A DNA stretch of 64,000 bases from Neptunicoccus cionae (GTDB lineage Bacteria; Pseudomonadota; Alphaproteobacteria; Rhodobacterales; Rhodobacteraceae), in NCBI RefSeq assembly GCF_002860325.1, contig NZ_PKOJ01000005.1, forward strand, positions 124,001 to 188,000. Direction: 5' to 3'. Under the pieces are notes generated by a model. The model saw only the letters and a program-made list of their open reading frames with translations. It was not told the DNA's origin and searched no databases. Each line of letters opens with the position of its first letter. Position 1 is the stretch's first letter. Made by a program: the position numbers and the translations under genes. This document shows positions 17,054 through 25,812 of this stretch, piece by piece.

Positions 17054-17926
17054 TCAGCTTTGCCGCAGATCGTCCCAGATTGCCTGTGCCACAACGCCAT
17101 TCGGTATATCCCTGCGACGCATTGCAAAATGCGGGACCTGCACGGGCGGATAGCTTTCGATGTTCAGGCGGACCAGCTGTTTCTTTTCCAACGCGTCGCT
17201 GATCATATGTTCGGGCATTCCGCCCCAGCCCATATTGGCCAGAAGGATTTCCTTTTTCGTGGCAAAATCCGATACGGTCCAGCGCAGACCACCGGGCAGC
17301 AATCCCCGACTTTGCCGGATCGTCTGCCCGCTGTCCGCAACAACGATCTGTGTGTAGCTCTGCATCTCGGCATCGGATTTAAACCTGCTGTCGCGGGCAG
17401 CAGGAAAATCCGGATGGGCAACAGGCAGGATTGCCACAGAGTCCAGCGGCAGAACATCAACGCGATCAAGGGGCACATCGTCCAAAGTTGAAATGGCGAT
17501 CTGGACCTCGCCCGCCAGAAGCATCTCCAAAGAACCGCCCATGTTTTCGCGGGACAGTTTAATATGGGTCGTCGGAAACCGCGATGTCATGTCACCGATC
17601 AGTTTTAAAACGGGCGCGAAAGGAAAGGTGGCAGTCACGGTCATCGCGACTTCGGCTTCCTGCGCCGTACCAAGGGTCATGGACACGGATTTCAGATCCT
17701 GAACACCCTGTAGAACGCGTAAGGAATGCCGGTAGAAAACCTCGCCTTTTTCTGTAAGGGCAGGGCGGTAGTTTTCGCGGGACAGAAGCGCAAATCCGAT
17801 TTCGTCTTCCAGCTTCTTGAGCATGTGGCTGACCGCCGATTGTGCCTTTCCCAGATTCTCGGCCGCTGCGCGGAAAGTTCCCTGTTCCACGATGGCGTTC
17901 AGGACCACTAACTGTTCCAGAGTCAT
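17054..17926 (-). CDS. LysR-family transcriptional regulator
   Basis: 290 residues with a clear N-terminal HTH (GTFRAAAENLGKAQSAVSHMLKKLEDEIG, about 16-45) and an effector domain with the usual two-lobe pattern. It is divergent from an NADPH-dependent FMN reductase-like gene; an ATC-N9-GAT LysR box lies just upstream of its own ATG. It therefore likely represses itself and activates the FMN reductase-DUF2798 pair. The effector is unknown. Confidence 0.9.
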   Translation of the reverse strand: MTLEQLVVLNAIVEQGTFRAAAENLGKAQSAVSHMLKKLEDEIGFALLSRENYRPALTEKGEVFYRHSLRVLQGVQDLKSVSMTLGTAQEAEVAMTVTATFPFAPVLKLIGDMTSRFPTTHIKLSRENMGGSLEMLLAGEVQIAISTLDDVPLDRVDVLPLDSVAILPVAHPDFPAARDSRFKSDAEMQSYTQIVVADSGQTIRQSRGLLPGGLRWTVSDFATKKEILLANMGWGGMPEHMISDALEKKQLVRLNIESYPPVQVPHFAMRRRDIPNGVVAQAIWDDLRQS

Positions 17927-17942
17927 GCAGTGCTCCTCAGAT

Positions 17943-17961
17943 TGATCTGTTTATTAGATCA
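17943..17961. promoter_or_regulatory. LysR-type operator TGATCT-N7-AGATCA
   Basis: Perfect 6-base dyad that contains the classical ATC-N9-GAT core (17945-17959) of LysR binding sites. It lies 17 bases from the lysR start and about 170 bases before the FMN reductase gene, in the gap between them. Confidence 0.6.
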
Positions 17962-18133
17962 TTAACATGAAAAATCAATATTATCAATTTATCAAGATCG
18001 CCCGTAAGTCTGAGTCAGCCGAAACAACGACCGTGCCCGTTCAACCCGCTTGTATCTGGCAGGTCAGCGCCACGCCTGAGTGGCACGTTTTTTCGGCAAA
18101 CAATTTGAACACGACATAAATCGGAGACAGATC

Positions 18134-18679
18134 ATGAAGATTGTAGCTTTTGGTGCCAGCACCAGTTCAACATCCATAAACAGATCTCTGGCTGCCTTTG
18201 CCGCATCACTTGCGAAAGGTGCAGAGGTTGAAATTCTGGATCTGAACGACTTTGAAATTCCCCTGTTCAGCGAGGATGCAGAGATGAAACTCGGTCAGCC
18301 CCAAGCGGCGCAGGATTTCCTGAACAAGATCAAATCCGCCGATGGGGTCATTGTGTCTTTTGCCGAACACAACGGTTCTTACACAGCGGCTTATAAAAAC
18401 CTGTTCGACTGGGCCAGCCGGATTGATCAAAAGGTATATCAGGACAAATCGACAGTGTTTCTGGCCACATCACCCGGTGCGGGGGGTGCAGGCAGTGTTC
18501 TGGCAGCAGCTAAAGCCTCCGCGCCTTTTTTCGGTGTTGATCTGAAGGCGGCGGTGTCGGTCAAAAGCTTTTATCAGGCCTTTGATGCAGAAACCCAATC
18601 CATCACCGATCCGGTCGCGCGCGCAGAACTTGAAACTGCTGTTCATCACCTGACCGACGCTCTGAGGGTCACACAATGA
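18134..18679 (+). CDS. NADPH-dependent FMN reductase-family protein
   Basis: 181-residue flavodoxin-like oxidoreductase. The N-terminal phosphate loop (GASTSSTSINRSLA, residues 7-20) and the EHNGSYTAAYKNLFDW segment match chromate/azo/quinone reductases of the FMN_red family, though the usual P-E-Y-N is E-H-N. A GGAGACAG ribosome site supports the ATG. It overlaps the next gene as ATGA and is divergent from LysR. Likely a NAD(P)H:quinone or flavin reductase for redox stress. Confidence 0.85.
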   Translation: MKIVAFGASTSSTSINRSLAAFAASLAKGAEVEILDLNDFEIPLFSEDAEMKLGQPQAAQDFLNKIKSADGVIVSFAEHNGSYTAAYKNLFDWASRIDQKVYQDKSTVFLATSPGAGGAGSVLAAAKASAPFFGVDLKAAVSVKSFYQAFDAETQSITDPVARAELETAVHHLTDALRVTQ

Positions 18680-18915
18680 TAAGTCCAGATGTGATGCAAA
18701 AGCTGTCGGGGGCGGTGGTGAAGTCGGGGTTCATGTCCGTCGCTTTGTCGGGCGTGTTCACCGGTCTGGAATTCGGCCTGACGCTGAACTGGCTGGCACA
18801 TTGGGGGCAGAGCATTCTGATCGCATGGCCGGTCGCGATCGCTCTGGATCTGGGCTTTGGATCAAACTTGCGCCGGATTTCCGGTGCGCTGGCAACCTCC
18901 TTTTCGCGCCAGTGA
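18676..18915 (+). CDS. Two-helix membrane protein, DUF2798-like
   Basis: 79 residues with two hydrophobic segments (about 15-37 and 46-66), arranged as in DUF2798 proteins (KSGFMSVALSGVFTG ... W..ILIAWPVAIALD). Function is unknown. The start overlaps the FMN reductase stop, so the two are co-translated, and probably both respond to the divergent LysR protein. Confidence 0.7.
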   Translation: MISPDVMQKLSGAVVKSGFMSVALSGVFTGLEFGLTLNWLAHWGQSILIAWPVAIALDLGFGSNLRRISGALATSFSRQ

Positions 18916-18921
18916 TTACAA

Positions 18922-19031
18922 ATTAACAGGCACTTCTACTGCGGCGTCTCACCGCCTTCCTGTTCACGACCGGCAGTTCGCTGCTTTGGCAAAACAGGGC
19001 CAAACCCCAAGTTGCATGTGTGCCTGTTAAT
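18922..19031. repeat. Perfect 12-bp inverted repeat flanking ~86 bp
   Basis: ATTAACAGGCAC at 18922-18933 recurs as its exact complement GTGCCTGTTAAT at 19020-19031, followed by CTTTTTG. The pair brackets 86 bases between DUF2798 and an AraC regulator. It could be a looping operator pair for the AraC protein, or the ends of a very small non-autonomous element; no target duplication is visible. Confidence 0.5.
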
Positions 19032-19094
19032 CTTTTTGTCTCTCTCCGCCGATTGTCCTATTCTGGGCCCGTATTTCCAAGGGCGGCATTTTGA

Positions 19095-20099
19095 ATGGGA
19101 GAAATCACAGCACTTTTTGTTAGAAAAGTCGTCGCCGCTGTCGGGGATGGCGCTGATCAGAATGCTTTGCTGGGATCGGTTGGTCTAAAGCCGACTGAAA
19201 CTGATCTGGGCACGATGGTCACGGATGTGGACTATTACGCGCTGCTGGAACGGATTGGGGCGATTGTTGAAGAGGCAACCACATTTCCGTTGCGGGTCGG
19301 GGCGTCTATGCGATGCGATGACTACGGCGCTTTCGGTCTGGCGTGGAAAACGGCACCCAACCTGCGTGGTTCGATAGAGAGGGCGGCGCGCTATGCCCGT
19401 CTGCTAACATCTGTTGCAGGGCACGAAGTCCGCGGACATGCCAGAGGTACGTTTTTTCTGTTGCACCGCGACGGTCCGCGGCGGCTTGGTCTTCGAATGT
19501 CAAACGAAGCAACACTGGCAAGCACGGTGTCCATTATGCGGGAGGTTTCGCCAGAGCCTGTGGTGCCACTAGAGGTACACTGCCGCCACGCCGCCCCGGC
19601 CTCGGTCGCCGGACACGAAGCCTTTTTCGGCTGTCCTATGATTTTCAACTCGGATTTTGACGGTTTGTTAATGCGAGAGGCCACGCTGGCGCAGGCGAAC
19701 CGTTTGGGCGACCCCGCGATTGCGCAGTTTCTGACACCCCATCTTGACGAGCAGCTTGCCGAAATTTCCAGTCGGACCTCTTTCCAGCAAACCCTGTTGC
19801 GCCGGATTTCCGACCGCCTGAGCGAAGGGCCGCCACGGGCCGGCGACATGGCAAAGGCGATGGGGATAAGCGAACGGACGCTTCACCGTCGTCTTGTGGC
19901 TGAAGGGGAAACGTTCCAAACCCTGCTGGAACAGGCGCGGCGCTGTCTGGCGGAAGGCCTTCTGGACCGGACCGACCACTCTATTGCCGAAGTTGCATTC
20001 TTGACGGGCTATTCCGAACAAAGCGCGTTTACCCGTGCCTTTAAGCGCTGGGTCGGTCAGACGCCCGCCGCTTTTCGGGACAACCGGATAAAGCATTAA
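19095..20099 (+). CDS. AraC-family regulator with arabinose-binding-like (OruR-type) N-domain
   Basis: 334 residues. The N-terminal region (about 20-200) matches the AraC ligand domain of OruR/ArgR-type proteins, and the C-terminal HTH pair (about 235-330) is complete with DMAKAMGISERTLHRRLVAEG and EVAFLTGYSEQSAFTRAFKRWVGQTP. It sits upstream of the NmrA, DUF4345 and DUF1772 genes on the same strand and probably regulates them. The ligand is not identifiable. Confidence 0.87.
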   Translation: MGEITALFVRKVVAAVGDGADQNALLGSVGLKPTETDLGTMVTDVDYYALLERIGAIVEEATTFPLRVGASMRCDDYGAFGLAWKTAPNLRGSIERAARYARLLTSVAGHEVRGHARGTFFLLHRDGPRRLGLRMSNEATLASTVSIMREVSPEPVVPLEVHCRHAAPASVAGHEAFFGCPMIFNSDFDGLLMREATLAQANRLGDPAIAQFLTPHLDEQLAEISSRTSFQQTLLRRISDRLSEGPPRAGDMAKAMGISERTLHRRLVAEGETFQTLLEQARRCLAEGLLDRTDHSIAEVAFLTGYSEQSAFTRAFKRWVGQTPAAFRDNRIKH

Positions 20100-20209
20100 C
20101 GACATGCGCTTTGGCAACTTCCGTCAAAACACTGACCGAATGTGTCAAGACCGTCAAAGGCGCCTTCCGGCATACAAAGTGCATCCAAACAACTCATGGA
20201 GAGAGTGTG

Positions 20210-21043
20210 ATGCATACCAAACCGATCCTCATAATCGGCGCTAATGGCAAGACCGGCCGTCGAATTGCAAAAATCCTGTCAGAGCGCGGATACTCTGTCC
20301 GCTCCGGCACTCGTAGCGCGGCCATCCCGTTTGACTGGGACGATGAAACAACATGGGCGCCTGCCCTTGAAGGTGTTGCCACTGCCTATGTTTCCTATTT
20401 CCCCGATCTTGCCTTTCCCGGCGCTGCCGAGAAAATCGAGGCGCTTGGCGCGCTGGCAAAAGAAAAAGGTCTGGAGCGGCTTGTTCTTCTCTCGGGGCGG
20501 GGTGAAACGCAGGCCGAACGGTCCGAAGAGATCGTGCGCGCTTCCGGCGTTGATTATACCCTGTTGCGCTGTTCGTGGTTTGCGCAGAATTTCAGCGAGG
20601 GGTATTTGCTGGAACCGGTGCTTGATGGGCAAATTGCCCTGCCGGCGGGCGATGTCGGCGAACCTGTTGTAGATGTGGACGACATTGCTGATGTGGCTGT
20701 GGCTGCCCTGACGGATATGGGCCGCCATTCAGGCGAGCTGTACGAAATCACCGGCCCGCGCCTGTTGCGCTTTTCAGAGGCCGCAGCAGAACTGTCAGCT
20801 GCGATTCACAAGCCGGTGCAATACATTCCGATCACGCTCGATCAGTTCCACGCCGCAATGAGTGAAATCGGCGGCACTTTTATCGCCGATGTTTTCACCC
20901 ACGTCTGCGAAGAGGCTTTGGACGGGCGGAATGAATGGTTGGGCGATGGCGTGCAGCGGGCGCTTGGCCGCCCGCCCCGTGACTTCGCAGAGTTTTGCAA
21001 ACGAGCAGCCGCAACCGGCGTCTGGGCTGCCAAGGCCGCCTGA
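20210..21043 (+). CDS. NmrA/SDR-type NAD(P)-binding protein
   Basis: 277 residues, atypical SDR of the NmrA type: an N-terminal IIGANGKTGRRIAKIL nucleotide-binding motif and no conserved YxxxK pair, as expected for this group. The middle has LVLLSGRGE and LRCSWFAQNF, common in NAD(P)H-dependent quinone/azo sensor-like proteins. ATG at 20210 with GGAGAGAG upstream; a longer in-frame start adds residues without similarity. It is the first of three genes behind the AraC regulator, followed by two small membrane proteins. Confidence 0.85.
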   Translation: MHTKPILIIGANGKTGRRIAKILSERGYSVRSGTRSAAIPFDWDDETTWAPALEGVATAYVSYFPDLAFPGAAEKIEALGALAKEKGLERLVLLSGRGETQAERSEEIVRASGVDYTLLRCSWFAQNFSEGYLLEPVLDGQIALPAGDVGEPVVDVDDIADVAVAALTDMGRHSGELYEITGPRLLRFSEAAAELSAAIHKPVQYIPITLDQFHAAMSEIGGTFIADVFTHVCEEALDGRNEWLGDGVQRALGRPPRDFAEFCKRAAATGVWAAKAA

Positions 21044-21095
21044 TGCCTGAAAACGGCGGCATCTTGCGGCCGTGTCTTACAGAAAGGAGTATTCA

Positions 21096-21515
21096 ATGCC
21101 ATTCTTTTCCAAAGCCGTGCTATTTCTTGCCGGTGCAATCTCTGTGGGCATAGGAGCCGCAGTTCTGATAATCCCGGAGGCTTTTTTTGCCTATAACGGG
21201 ATCGTGCTGCATCAGGATCCGAGCCTGCTCAGCGAGGTCCGTGCGCCGGGGGGCACGTTGCTCGTGCTCGGGGTTTTCATGCTGGCGGGGGTGTTCAGAT
21301 CGGGTTTAGCAACTGCCGCCCGCAATATCGCTGCCGCCGTTTTCCTGTCGTATGGCTTCGCGCGTATCCTCTCGGTTGCCGTTGACGGAACGCCGGATGA
21401 GAAGCTCGTTATCGCTGCGGTATTTGAAATCGGGATCGGTTTGCTCTGCATCCTTCCGGTCCCGCTGCGCCGGAAGGTGGAACCGTCCGCTGCAGCGGCT
21501 CTCGCTCCTCGGTGA
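21096..21515 (+). CDS. DUF4345-like membrane protein
   Basis: 139 residues with four predicted membrane helices (about 5-27, 48-68, 73-92 and 106-125). The arrangement SKAVLFLAGAISVGIGAAVLIIPEAFFAYNG followed by RAPGGTLLVLGVFML is that of DUF4345 proteins. RBS AGAAAGGAG. No function is assigned to the family; here it is co-directional with NmrA and DUF1772 genes. Confidence 0.72.
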   Translation: MPFFSKAVLFLAGAISVGIGAAVLIIPEAFFAYNGIVLHQDPSLLSEVRAPGGTLLVLGVFMLAGVFRSGLATAARNIAAAVFLSYGFARILSVAVDGTPDEKLVIAAVFEIGIGLLCILPVPLRRKVEPSAAAALAPR

Positions 21516-21587
21516 TCAGCCGGACCTAAACTTTGTCGTGCCGTTTCGGGCGGCGCGACGTCGCTCCTGCCAAGAAAGGACACTTTC

Positions 21588-22067
21588 ATGTCAAACTGGT
21601 TTCTACTTCTTTGTCAGTTCTCGGTCATCGGTTTCGCCCTCGTCGCCGGTGTATTTCTCGCGTTTTCGGATTTCGTTATGCGATCCCTGTCCAAGGCAGA
21701 CGGCCACGGGGGCGTTGAGGCCATGCAGATTATCAACCGCGAAGTCTTTCGCGTTGTCTTCATGGCGCTCTTTTTGGGGCTGGTTCCTGTGTCTGCGGCC
21801 CTGACTGTCTACGCCATAGTCGTATTGTCCGGTTTTGACAGCGCTCTCATCGCGCTGTCCGGATTGACTTATGTGGCGGGAACCTTCGGTGTCACGGTCG
21901 TCTTTAACGTACCGCTCAATCAAAAGCTGGCCCCGTTGGATCACAGTCTCCCCGAGACAGAACGGTTCTGGAGGCACACATACCTGCCGCGCTGGACCTT
22001 CTGGAACAGCGTGCGAACTGTGGCCTCCGTCATGTCTTCGCTTCTCTTGCTGTTGGGGCTGACCTGA
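21588..22067 (+). CDS. DUF1772 (anthrone-oxygenase-like) membrane protein
   Basis: 159 residues, four hydrophobic helices, with FLAFSDFVMRSL near the N-terminus, FNVPLNQKLA in the third quarter, and a WNSVRT segment before the last helix. These are the marks of DUF1772, named after a fungal anthrone oxygenase but mostly uncharacterised in bacteria. RBS AAGAAAGGA. It is the last gene of the AraC-NmrA-DUF4345 group. Confidence 0.78.
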   Translation: MSNWFLLLCQFSVIGFALVAGVFLAFSDFVMRSLSKADGHGGVEAMQIINREVFRVVFMALFLGLVPVSAALTVYAIVVLSGFDSALIALSGLTYVAGTFGVTVVFNVPLNQKLAPLDHSLPETERFWRHTYLPRWTFWNSVRTVASVMSSLLLLLGLT

Positions 22068-22109
22068 TGGTCGAACCCTTTCTTCCTAAAAATCCCGACG
22101 CCAGATCAA

Positions 22110-23057
22110 TCAGACCGGCCAGTTGAACCCTGTTGCCTCTTCGGAAACTTCCCACAGTCGGGCCATTACCTGCTTGTCATGGGCGTGGGGTTCCAGTTTG
22201 CCGGTTCCGACCGGACCACCGGTCTGCATCCGTCCGGTGGGGCCGTGCAGGGCGCGTTGCTTCAGGCCGGTTTCTGTAGCGCACATGACTTCCGGATAGG
22301 CCCCTTTTTCGGCGGATTGCACGAAGGGTGTCTTTGTCATCAGCCACCAGAGCATCCGCGTCATGGTTCCGCCGCTGGTGCTGATAAGCGAGGTGGCCGA
22401 GGCGCCCGGATGACAGACGTAAACCTCCAGATCCCTGCCCGCAGCTTTGACGCGGTCCTGCAATTCGTAGGCGAACATCATTTGGGCCAGCTTGCTCTGG
22501 CTGTAGACGGGGTTGGCGCTATAGTTCTTATCCCAGTTCATATCGTCGAACTGGATGGTCTTGATCCCCAGATTATACCCGAGGCTGGCAACAACCACGA
22601 TCCGGCCTCCGGAGGATTCGAGCCGTTCGAACAGTTTTCCGCACAACAGGAAGTGGCCGTAGTGGTTGGTTCCAAGCTGGCTCTCAAACCCGTCAACTGT
22701 CAGCTTTTGTGTGGGCACCTGAGCAATCGCAGCGTTGCAGATCAGCGCGTCAATTCGGGGCAGGGTCGCAAGCAGGTTTTCCGACGCAGCGCGCACCGAT
22801 GACAGGTCTGCCAGATCCATGCGGATAAAGCTGACGTCCGCGCTTGGCCCGAATTCCTGCTTCAGATCTTTCACTGCGGCGGCTGATTTTTCCTCGCTGC
22901 GGTTCAGCATCACCACTTTCGCGCCCTTGGACAAAAATATCCGTGCCGCCTGAAATCCCGTGCCTGCATTGGCTCCGGTAATCACATAGGTCTTGCCAGA
23001 AAGATTGCCGAGACGCGCTGGCGTCCAACCGTCGGGGCCAAATTGAGTATCTGCCAT
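22110..23057 (-). CDS. Short-chain dehydrogenase/reductase (retinol-dehydrogenase-like)
   Basis: 315 residues. The cofactor motif is TGANAGTGFQAARIF, with an R/K-rich NRSEEK loop that favours NADPH, followed by ALICNAA and the YSQSKLAQ active-site motif. The length and C-terminal extension match the RDH/WWOX-like SDR branch. ATG at 23057 is preceded by AAAGGAATATAC. It is divergent from an AraC regulator that probably controls it; the substrate is unknown. Confidence 0.88.
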   Translation of the reverse strand: MADTQFGPDGWTPARLGNLSGKTYVITGANAGTGFQAARIFLSKGAKVVMLNRSEEKSAAAVKDLKQEFGPSADVSFIRMDLADLSSVRAASENLLATLPRIDALICNAAIAQVPTQKLTVDGFESQLGTNHYGHFLLCGKLFERLESSGGRIVVVASLGYNLGIKTIQFDDMNWDKNYSANPVYSQSKLAQMMFAYELQDRVKAAGRDLEVYVCHPGASATSLISTSGGTMTRMLWWLMTKTPFVQSAEKGAYPEVMCATETGLKQRALHGPTGRMQTGGPVGTGKLEPHAHDKQVMARLWEVSEEATGFNWPV

Positions 23058-23222
23058 ATTGTATATTCCTTTCGTAGCGGCACAGGGTTGTGCAATGCGT
23101 TTCACTGTTAGCAATGGAAATAAGTGCCGCTACCTGTCAGAAACAGACGAAATCGTCGCGAATACTTGCCTGATCGTATCGAGGTGATTGAAACGGCAGT
23201 TTGCATCGCCTTTATTGGGGGC

Positions 23223-24110
23223 ATGAGCAAACTTCAGATCAGACAACTTATCGAAGCCCGTATGCCTGTAGATGGAATGATAGACACCGGCATCGCAGGC
23301 GTGAAACTTTTCCGCGCAACCGAGGCAGTGCCCTGCGTTCCGGCGGTCTATGAACCCTGTGTCATCGCCATAGTCAGCGGTGGTAAGGAAACCGTTCTGG
23401 ATGGCAAACGCTATGTCTACGACAGCAGCGAATATATGTGCTGTCCGATGTCGATGCCGGTGGAAGCAGGGACGCCGGCGGCGTCCGCCGAAACGCCGTT
23501 GTACGGGGTTTACATCGCACTGGATCAGCGCTTGATGACACAGATCACGATCGAGATGGACGCCGCCGGAGACAACATGCACCCTGTCGAGGGCAGTGCG
23601 CGCGGCATCCGGCTGGCCCGTTGGGACGACAGGTTTCTGGAGTCATTGTTGCGGCTGGTGCAACTTGGCACGAAAGAGCCGGATGTGGCGGTGTTGGGCG
23701 AAGCACGCTTGCGCGAACTCTATTATGCAATCCTAACGGGGGAGGCGGGGCAGTTCGCCCGTCAGGCTTTTGCGCCGGGCAATGCGATTGCACGGGCTAT
23801 TTCCGATGTGTCGTCACAGCTTGCAGAGCCGGTGTCGGTTGACAATATGGCCGCCCGCGCCGGTATGAGCCGCGCTGTGTTCTATCGCCGGTTCAAGCAG
23901 GCAACGGCCATGACGCCCACCCAGTTCATCAAGGCAATGCGCCTGAACAACGCCGCGATGAAGATCGCCAGCGGTGTGACCGTATCCGAGGCAGCGCAGG
24001 ATGTGGGCTATGTCAGCGCATCCCAGTTCAGCCGCGAATTCAAACGGCTTTACGGACAGTCTCCACGTCAGTGGGGCGAGGCTCAGGCGCTGCCAATGGC
24101 GCTCGGCTAA
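23223..24110 (+). CDS. AraC-family regulator with AraC_N domain
   Basis: 295 residues: a cupin-like AraC N-terminal domain of the type found in YqhC-like aldehyde/alcohol responders (about 10-160, with YEPCVIAIVSGGKETVLDG) and the C-terminal HTH pair (about 200-285, with NMAARAGMSRAVFYRRFKQATAMTPTQFIK). I chose the ATG at 23223; in-frame extension upstream is not conserved-looking. It faces the SDR gene across a 165-base gap. Confidence 0.88.
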   Translation: MSKLQIRQLIEARMPVDGMIDTGIAGVKLFRATEAVPCVPAVYEPCVIAIVSGGKETVLDGKRYVYDSSEYMCCPMSMPVEAGTPAASAETPLYGVYIALDQRLMTQITIEMDAAGDNMHPVEGSARGIRLARWDDRFLESLLRLVQLGTKEPDVAVLGEARLRELYYAILTGEAGQFARQAFAPGNAIARAISDVSSQLAEPVSVDNMAARAGMSRAVFYRRFKQATAMTPTQFIKAMRLNNAAMKIASGVTVSEAAQDVGYVSASQFSREFKRLYGQSPRQWGEAQALPMALG

Positions 24111-24175
24111 TGGTTCCGGAATTCAGACCCCGCCGGTCCTTAGCTGCGGGAATGAGAAACATGTATCGCGTGCGT

Positions 24176-24751
24176 TCAGCCACAAATGCGCATGGTTAAA
24201 AGGGTGATTGCCTGATCGAACACGGCCGGATCTTCATCTGTACGGGCAAGCAGTTGCGCCCCCTCCAACAGGGAAAGAACAGAGACAGCCTCGCGCTCGG
24301 GGGAGTGAACGCCCGACACTGAACCGTCCTTGCGGCCCTGCTCCAGAGCCTTCTCCAGCCATTCCGTCACCATCCCGCGAAACAGGCCGATCTGCTTTAT
24401 CACATCAGGCGAGAGACTGTCGCGGCTGGCAGAAAATGCCACGCAAAGGCACAGTTGCCTGCCATTATCGCTGCCTTCCTTGTACTGGCGGATCAGGCCT
24501 TGCAGCTTGGCACCACCGGTTTCACAACCGGAATCTATTTCCGCGCAGATCCTTTGAAAGTTCCGGTGATACCGTTCCATCAGCGCCACCGAAAGGTCGG
24601 CTTTGGAGGGGAAATGGTGGTGAATGCTGGCCTTTCGTATACCGACATCCTTCGCCAGATCAGCGTAACTGAAGCCGTCAAAGCCAAACCTGCGTGCGGC
24701 GCTTTCTGCGGAATTCAACAGGGCGGTTTTGGTATCTGATCTAGCTATCAT
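24176..24751 (-). CDS. TetR-family repressor
   Basis: 191 residues with an N-terminal TetR HTH (DLAKDVGIRKASIHHHFPSKADL, about 30-52) and a variable ligand domain. This HTH form is common in AcuR- and NemR-like repressors of electrophile detoxification genes. Its ATG overlaps the stop of the flavin oxidase, and it is the last gene of the cupin-SDR-oxidase operon; a CTACC-N4-GGTAG site at the operon promoter is the likely operator, making it autoregulated. Confidence 0.88.
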   Translation of the reverse strand: MIARSDTKTALLNSAESAARRFGFDGFSYADLAKDVGIRKASIHHHFPSKADLSVALMERYHRNFQRICAEIDSGCETGGAKLQGLIRQYKEGSDNGRQLCLCVAFSASRDSLSPDVIKQIGLFRGMVTEWLEKALEQGRKDGSVSGVHSPEREAVSVLSLLEGAQLLARTDEDPAVFDQAITLLTMRICG

Positions 24752-25809
24752 GCTTCTACGTGCCGGAGTTGCAAAGTCTGTAGTGTGTTTTCAGCGGCTT
24801 CCAAAGCACCTTCGAGGTATCCCCCGAATTGGGGCGCAGCCTCGGTTCCCGAGACATGCAGAAGCCCGTCCCAGAGTGACGCAAGACTTGGTGGCAGTCC
24901 ATAGTCCGGATGGCTGAAAAGGGGAGCGTGATCCGCTTGTGTGGCTGTGAGAGGATCAAATGCCCAGTCCTTGATCAACAACTCTGAAGGGTTGGCTGCC
25001 TCGGGGCCGAAAATCCGGACGAGCTGGTTTTGAATGTGGTGGCGCAAGACCTGCACATCCTTGCGCGCTTTCGGTGGCACACCAATGAAACCGAACAGGG
25101 CATAGGGCCCGCCGGTGGCAGGTGAAGCATCATGTATTTCGACCATCGGACCAAACCGGCTTTGCGCATCGCCGGACAGCCCGTTTTCGCGCCAGAACGG
25201 GGTCTCGTAAATGGCGACGGCCTTGCCCTGTCCTGCCATCCATGTGGGTATGTTTTGCAGGCTGGAAACCGCCGCGTCGGGTATCACCGGATCAAAAAGG
25301 ATGTTTGCGGCCACACGGGGTGGCATCGACAGGACAGCAGTTTGCGCAGGGATAGTTTCGCCGTTGTGCAGGGTCGCTGCCACGCCAGATTTGGTTCGCA
25401 CCAGTTTTATCACCTTGGCGTTCAGCCGTTTGCGATGATCTGGTAAGGAGCCTGTAAGCGCATCGGTCAATGACGCAAGCCCGCCAATCAGGCGCAACGA
25501 TCCTTGCATCGAAGAAAAACCGCGGCCCCGTTGAACCTGCCCCTGTTCATTTTCAAAACTCAGATCGCCGCTCGCGTATTGTTCGAATGGTTCCAGCCCC
25601 AGCCGGTCAATCAGGGCCGCGATGCGCGGCTGTCCCGGCCAGAACCACGCCGGCCCCAGATCAAACTGCGCGCCTTGGTGGTGCAGGGTTTTGATCCGCC
25701 CCCCGAACCGTGAACGCGCCTCCAGCAAGACGTAGTCCTGTCCGCGCGCTTCCAGCGTGTCCGCGAGGGCCAGTCCCGAAAGACCGCCGCCAATAATAAG
25801 CACAGTCAC
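24748..25809 (-). CDS. Flavin amine oxidase-like FAD oxidoreductase
   Basis: 353 residues, shorter than typical monoamine oxidases (about 450). The N-terminus VLIIGGGLSGLALADTLEARG with LLEARSRFGGRI is the amine-oxidase FAD signature, and the C-terminus HVSGTEAAPQFGGYLEGALEAAE binds the flavin pyrophosphate. GTG start with AGAGGGG upstream. It is the third gene of an operon with a cupin protein, an SDR and TetR; the substrate is unknown. Confidence 0.83.
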   Translation of the reverse strand: MTVLIIGGGLSGLALADTLEARGQDYVLLEARSRFGGRIKTLHHQGAQFDLGPAWFWPGQPRIAALIDRLGLEPFEQYASGDLSFENEQGQVQRGRGFSSMQGSLRLIGGLASLTDALTGSLPDHRKRLNAKVIKLVRTKSGVAATLHNGETIPAQTAVLSMPPRVAANILFDPVIPDAAVSSLQNIPTWMAGQGKAVAIYETPFWRENGLSGDAQSRFGPMVEIHDASPATGGPYALFGFIGVPPKARKDVQVLRHHIQNQLVRIFGPEAANPSELLIKDWAFDPLTATQADHAPLFSHPDYGLPPSLASLWDGLLHVSGTEAAPQFGGYLEGALEAAENTLQTLQLRHVEA

Positions 25810-25812
25810 GCT

